DNA of 6,270 nucleotides. Origin: Microbacterium sp. (GTDB lineage: Bacteria; Actinomycetota; Actinomycetes; Actinomycetales; Microbacteriaceae). How positions within the stretch are numbered: the stretch's first letter is position 1; each line of letters opens with the position of its first letter. Below, one piece after another: positions 5,808 to 6,270 of this stretch. The position numbers were made by a program, and so were the translations under genes. The stretch covers positions 1 to 6,270 of the forward strand of contig JAITUD010000369.1 in the NCBI GenBank assembly GCA_031286555.1, in the 5' to 3' direction. The notes beneath the pieces are model-generated. The model was not told the DNA's origin. It saw only the letters and a list, made by a program, of their open reading frames with translations, and did not search any database.

Positions 5808-6270
5808 ATGACATCCCTTCTCACCGCAGCCGACGGGCGCGCGCGCTGCGCCTGGGTCGGCGACGACGACGAGTACCGGCGCTATCACGATGAGGAGTGG
5901 GGCGTTCCGCTGCACGGTGACCGTGCGCTGTTCGAGAAGATGTCGCTCGAGGGGTTTCAGGCGGGTCTCAGTTGGATCACGATCCTGCGCAAGCGTCCGC
6001 GCTTCCGCGAGGTGTTCTCCGGCTTCGAACCGGCCGCCGTCTCGCGGTACGACGACGGCGATGTCGAGCGCCTCATGGCGGATGCCGGGATCGTGCGCAA
6101 CCGCGCCAAGATCGACGCCGTGATCGGAAATGCCAGTCTGGTGCACGCGATGGCCGACGGAGAGCTCGACGAGCTGATGTGGTCCTTCGCGCCGCCGGCC
6201 GCCGATGCGCGGCCGGTGTCGATGGCGGACGTTCCCGCCGTGATCCCGGCATCCGCAGCACTGAGCAAGG
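5808..6270 (+). CDS. tag: DNA-3-methyladenine glycosylase I, 3' end outside the window
   Basis: Tag (EC 3.2.2.20) removes 3-methyladenine from alkylated DNA, starting base excision repair. The 154 visible residues align with the E. coli protein at a constant offset of about 10 through the N-terminal half. C14 and H27 correspond to zinc ligands C4 and H17; YHDEEWGVP (26-34) is the family signature; E48 in LEGFQAGLSWIT (47-58) corresponds to the base-recognising E38, and W56 to W46. DAGIVRNRAKIDAVIGNA is the helix-hairpin-helix region, and PASAALSK near the edge matches the family's SDALSK. The last 35-40 residues, including the other two zinc ligands, should lie beyond position 6270. The ATG at 5808 gives a short 13-residue lead before the first zinc cysteine and fits the leaderless -10. 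It is divergent from the membrane protein gene with 79 bp between. Confidence 0.93.
   Translation, partial: MTSLLTAADGRARCAWVGDDDEYRRYHDEEWGVPLHGDRALFEKMSLEGFQAGLSWITILRKRPRFREVFSGFEPAAVSRYDDGDVERLMADAGIVRNRAKIDAVIGNASLVHAMADGELDELMWSFAPPAADARPVSMADVPAVIPASAALSK

Noticed and set aside
5729..5824. A 32-residue N-terminal extension of the eight-helix protein from the ATG at 5824
   Set aside because: It would overlap the start of tag, adds no hydrophobic or signal segment, and the internal ATG at 5728 has a strong ribosome site.

Overview
The window is a high-GC, ordinary chromosomal segment, most likely from an actinobacterium of the Microbacteriaceae (Microbacterium-like). The grounds are the very strong G/C third-position bias, the frequent GGCATCC words, the HRDC-type helicase tail, and start sites that look leaderless with TANNNT boxes. 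The genus is inference. No plasmid, phage, insertion sequence, CRISPR or RNA gene was seen.

Layout, left to right. Positions 1-291 (+) hold the C-terminal end of an HRDC-domain DNA helicase (RecQ, or possibly UvrD2). It is convergent, with only 6 bp between, to a small three-helix membrane protein at 298-627 (-). A 121-bp divergent region follows, with a plausible promoter and a 14-bp inverted repeat. Next are two same-strand fatty-acid genes: an FAD-dependent oleate hydratase (749-2557) and an acyl-CoA oxidase of the peroxisomal type (2720-4795). The 162 bp between them hold a short GC hairpin, a long bulged stem with a nested hairpin, a possible promoter, and a perfect 12-bp palindrome covering the ribosome binding site. 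Convergent to the oxidase is an unrecognised eight-helix membrane protein at 4841-5728 (-). Divergent from that, the window ends inside tag, DNA-3-methyladenine glycosylase I (5808 onward, +).

Function. The central pair forms a lipid theme: OhyA hydrates free cis-unsaturated fatty acids such as oleate to 10-hydroxy acids, and the oxidase performs the first, H2O2-producing step of acyl-CoA beta-oxidation. They appear to be separate transcription units because of the structured spacer. The flanking genes (helicase and tag) are DNA maintenance and seem unrelated. I did not find an undescribed multi-gene system. The points most worth a second look are non-coding: the operator-like repeat before ohyA, the long stem after it, and the palindrome at the oxidase start.
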